From: Planobispora longispora
GTDB taxonomy: Bacteria; Actinomycetota; Actinomycetes; Streptosporangiales; Streptosporangiaceae
NCBI RefSeq assembly: GCF_016863135.1
Contig: NZ_BOOH01000026.1
Coordinates: 1-64,000 of the forward strand
Direction: 5' to 3'
DNA length: 64,000 nt
The translations under genes and the position numbers were made by a program. The notes beneath the pieces were generated by a model. It searched no databases and was not told the origin of the DNA. It worked only from the letters and a program-made list of their open reading frames with translations. This document shows, in pieces, positions 61,829 to 64,000 of the stretch; within the stretch, counting starts at the first letter, position 1, and every line of letters begins with the position of its first letter.

Positions 61829-62670
61829 GAGGGTTCCGCGCCGAGCCACCGGGCCAGCCGCGCGTCGGACTCCGCGAAGTGCTCGCTCAGCTCCCGGCGG
61901 AGCGAGGAGGGCATCGGCGCGGGCCGGGGGCGGGCGTTGTGCCGCTCGAAGATCGGGTCGCCGAGGTGCGGCAGCCCGAGGAACTCCAGCACGCGGTCGT
62001 GGACGACCTCCGGCCGGGTGAAGAAGCACCCGCTGTCCAGCACCAGCATGCGGTCCCGGCCGACCAGCCGCTCCAGCCGCTCCAGCTGCCCGGCGTAGCG
62101 GCCCCTGGCCAGGTAGGCGTGGTGGCGGTGGGCGTGGCTGGCGGAGTGGGGGGCGGCGGTCAGCGCCTCGGTCACGCCCGCGAGCCGTTCCTCCTCCAGC
62201 TCCACGGCCCTGGCGAAGGACGTCTCGGTCTCGAACCCCCGGGCCAGCTCGTGGGCGTGGGCGGAGAAGGCCCGCTCGACCGGGTCGCGGACCAGGACGA
62301 TCAGCTTCACCCCCGGCAGGTCCTCGGCGATGCGGGCGGGGGCCAGCGGATGGAACAGGTAGTAGGGCGAGGACTCGAAGGCCTGCGCCCGGTGGCCGTA
62401 CCGGCGGGACAGGCGGGAGACCGCCGCCCGCAGCGGGAAGTGCGCCCGGTACCACGGCAGGCCCCGGTCGTAGGCCATGTCGAAGTAGTGCACGCCCTTG
62501 TGCAGGACCGGCTTGAGCACCAGCGGGTGCTGGGTGAGCGCCCGGTAGAGCGAGGTCGTGCCGGAGCGCTGCGCGCCAGTGATCAGGAAGGCGGGCAGGA
62601 CCCGGCTCCCGGAGGTGAGACGTCCCGCGACCCGGGACGCGGCATGGGCGGAGCGCTTCAGCGTGGGCAT
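61816..62670 (-). CDS. Sulfotransferase 3 (heparan/N-deacetylase-type)
   Basis: A 284-aa P-loop sulfotransferase with the carbohydrate-sulfotransferase pattern: AFLITGAQRSGTTSLYRALT (5'-PSB loop), KPVLHKGVHYFDMAYDRGLP (K-E-hYF-like segment), FESSPYYLFHPLAPARIAED (SPxY), KLIVLVRDPVERAFSAHAHE (3'-PB), and VLDSGCFFTRPEVVHDRVLE. Eukaryotic heparan sulfotransferases share the K.vhYF / sP.Y / RdP.eRa.S order, which suggests a glycan acceptor. ATG 62670 shares its A with the upstream stop. Confidence 0.9.
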   Translation of the reverse strand: MPTLKRSAHAASRVAGRLTSGSRVLPAFLITGAQRSGTTSLYRALTQHPLVLKPVLHKGVHYFDMAYDRGLPWYRAHFPLRAAVSRLSRRYGHRAQAFESSPYYLFHPLAPARIAEDLPGVKLIVLVRDPVERAFSAHAHELARGFETETSFARAVELEEERLAGVTEALTAAPHSASHAHRHHAYLARGRYAGQLERLERLVGRDRMLVLDSGCFFTRPEVVHDRVLEFLGLPHLGDPIFERHNARPRPAPMPSSLRRELSEHFAESDARLARWLGAEPSWRR

Positions 62671-63590
62671 CACACCAGGACCTCCTGGGCGTCGACGACG
62701 GGGCTGAGCCAGCGCGCGGGCGGGCCGAGCGGCTCGTGGCCGTCGGCGGCGTGCCGCTCGGCCAGCGTGATCAGGTAGTGGACCGCGGTCAGCCGCGCCT
62801 CGGCGGCCGACAGCCCGAACGGGGCCAGGATCGGCAGCGCCTGCGCCACGCAGGCCCGGGCCGCGACGGCGGGTTTCATCCGGCGCAGGGCGGACTGGAA
62901 GAAGTGGTGCAGGGCGTCGAAGCCGAGCGGCACCCCGGTGGCGAACCGCTCCCAGTCCCACACCAGGAGCCGTCCGTCCGGGCCGAGCGCGATGTTCCAC
63001 GGGCAGAAGTCGCCGTGCCAGGCGTGTTTCCCCTCGCGGACCGCGCTGATCTCGCGGACGGCCTCGGTGAGCAGGTCGCGCGGGATCGCACCGCGCCGCA
63101 GGCGGGCGGTCCGGTCCGGGACGGGCAGCGGGGAGAGCGCGAGCACCTCCAGGCCGCGCCAGGACCCGTGGTGGAGCACGGCCGGCGGGACCACGGTCTT
63201 CAGCGGGACCTCGGCGAGCGCGTCGAGCGTCCGCGCCTCGTTGACGATGAGCTCGCGGGTGCGGACGGTGTCGCCGATCTTCACGAAGGCGACCGGCCCG
63301 GCGGGCCCGTGCGCCTCCAGGATGGGCTTGCGGTTGGCCCGCCGGGCCGGGCGGACGTGGAGCACCACCCGGACCGGCACGCCCAGCGCCTGGCTCAGGT
63401 GGGTCTCGATGGTGTCCTCTCCGGAGGGGACCATGACCTTCCCGCAGGGGTGCCACCACGAGCGGGGGACGAGCCTGCGGGGGACCAGAGGGTGCGGGAG
63501 CAGGCTGTACGGCTGCGCCTCGCCGGGGCCGGGGAAGAGCAGACTGATCGTCTGGCGCAGGTAACGCAGCCGGACGCGGGCGTCGTTCAT
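62670..63590 (-). CDS. Aminoglycoside-phosphotransferase-like kinase-fold protein
   Basis: A 306-aa protein. Kinase-fold landmarks: PVAFVKIGDTVRTRELIVNE (Lys and Glu), then the catalytic HGDFCPWNIALGPDGRLLVW with downstream DWERF (HGDxxxxN...DWE). These match APH/choline-kinase-like phosphotransferases. In a glycan locus it may phosphorylate a sugar or lipid, or regulate it; the substrate cannot be told. ATG 63590 overlaps the upstream gene by 4 bp. Confidence 0.8.
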   Translation of the reverse strand: MNDARVRLRYLRQTISLLFPGPGEAQPYSLLPHPLVPRRLVPRSWWHPCGKVMVPSGEDTIETHLSQALGVPVRVVLHVRPARRANRKPILEAHGPAGPVAFVKIGDTVRTRELIVNEARTLDALAEVPLKTVVPPAVLHHGSWRGLEVLALSPLPVPDRTARLRRGAIPRDLLTEAVREISAVREGKHAWHGDFCPWNIALGPDGRLLVWDWERFATGVPLGFDALHHFFQSALRRMKPAVAARACVAQALPILAPFGLSAAEARLTAVHYLITLAERHAADGHEPLGPPARWLSPVVDAQEVLV

Positions 63591-64000
63591 CGGGACCCGT
63601 CCTCCATGGAGTTCCTCCAGAGCAGTGCGAACGAGATCAGGTAGAGGCTGAGCGGCGTGACCAGCCCGTCGTAGACGAACATGTAGAGAAGCGTGAGGAT
63701 CATCACCAGGACCCCGGCCATGCCGATCGGCGAGCGGTCGGCCCAGTGTCGCCGGACGGCCCCGGCGAAGAAGGCGACGTAGAGAGCGGCCCCGACGAAC
63801 CCCTGAGTGATCATCAGGTGCCAGAGCTGGCCGTCGCTGCCCAGCGGGGGATGGCCGCAGGTCTCGCACCAGTCGCTCTTGCCGGTGGTGATCGTCTTGT
63901 GGTTGCCCGTCGCGTTGCGGGTGTTGCCGTAGCCGATGACAGGCGAGAACTGCGCGGCGGCGATGGTGGAGGCCACGGTGAAGGCGCGGATGTCGTTGCT
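63587..64000 (-). CDS. O-antigen polymerase/ligase-like membrane protein (partial)
   Basis: The C-terminal part of a membrane protein that continues past the window edge. Visible: a large external loop with FSPVIGYGNTRNATGNHKTI and WCETCGHPPLGSDGQLWHLM, followed by helices MITQGFVGAALYVAFFAGAV and VLVMILTLLYMFVYDGLVTP, and a basic end. The arrangement of loop then two to three helices matches Wzy/WaaL-like (O-antigen ligase) proteins. It would polymerise or ligate flipped repeats. First visible gene of the minus-strand operon. The 5' end is missing. Confidence 0.75.
   Translation of the reverse strand, partial: SNDIRAFTVASTIAAAQFSPVIGYGNTRNATGNHKTITTGKSDWCETCGHPPLGSDGQLWHLMITQGFVGAALYVAFFAGAVRRHWADRSPIGMAGVLVMILTLLYMFVYDGLVTPLSLYLISFALLWRNSMEDGSR

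Overview
The window is high-GC actinomycete DNA. GTG starts are frequent, convergent and 4-bp-coupled genes are common, and the housekeeping order pmt / rsmI / metG / tatD / rsmA / ispE / ABC-F ... glmU / prs / rplY / pth is the actinobacterial one. Gene content and regulator style suggest Streptosporangiales (Streptosporangium/Nonomuraea-like). That placement is an inference from style, not from a marker comparison.

Layout. (1) 1-4100 is a lower-GC accessory segment: an XRE/TPR regulator, CutA, and two proteins I cannot name. It ends in an isolated 3' half of a tRNA-Ala-like or tmRNA gene with encoded CCA, which looks like an integration-site duplicate. (2) 4170-8420 carries a decayed tyrosine integrase, two 64-aa paralogous membrane proteins, a DsbA/FrnE oxidoreductase, a monooxygenase-like protein, a DUF4287 protein, an NTF2-like protein and a broken lipoprotein-like remnant. 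(3) 8450-16600 is a run of small regulator-target pairs (TetR/DUF418/DoxX, MarR/SMP-30, MerR/SDR), an AlkZ-type winged-helix protein and an AI-2E-type exporter. (4) 16750-35590 is the conserved core: two protein O-mannosyltransferase paralogues in inverted orientation around rsmI, membrane and soluble glycosyltransferases, metG, tatD, rsmA, ispE and an ABC-F ATPase. A Ser/Thr kinase and an FG-GAP protein sit where many actinobacteria keep rpfB. (5) 35800-45700 holds PadR/CPBP protease, MarR/methyltransferase, a polyphosphate module (CYTH-CHAD, Nudix-phosphatase, ppk, TetR with a long charged helix) and a fatty-acid desaturase. (6) 46020-50276 holds tRNA-Gln, glmU, prs, rplY and pth.

(7) 50454-64000 is the most interesting part. 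It is a Wzx/Wzy-type surface-polysaccharide locus that also encodes sulfate activation and sulfate transfer. An initiating sugar-phosphate transferase is translationally coupled to a CysQ-type PAP phosphatase, followed by cysD and cysN. Next come a sulfotransferase, a GT2 and a WecG/TagA/CpsF glycosyltransferase, all coupled. After a small CMD/TetR pair, a convergent operon encodes a polymerase/ligase (partial at the window edge), a kinase-like phosphotransferase, two further sulfotransferases and a flippase. Together they would make a lipid-linked oligosaccharide, generate the sulfate donor, recycle PAP, sulfate the glycan, flip it and polymerise it. APS kinase is not visible in the window.

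Several regulator genes come with clear palindromic operators that I read directly (TetR/DUF418, PadR, MarR/methyltransferase, TetR/CMD, desaturase, MerR with a 19-bp promoter spacer). Short tandem repeats have arisen repeatedly at or beyond gene 3' ends. Functional assignments come from motif recognition without database searches.
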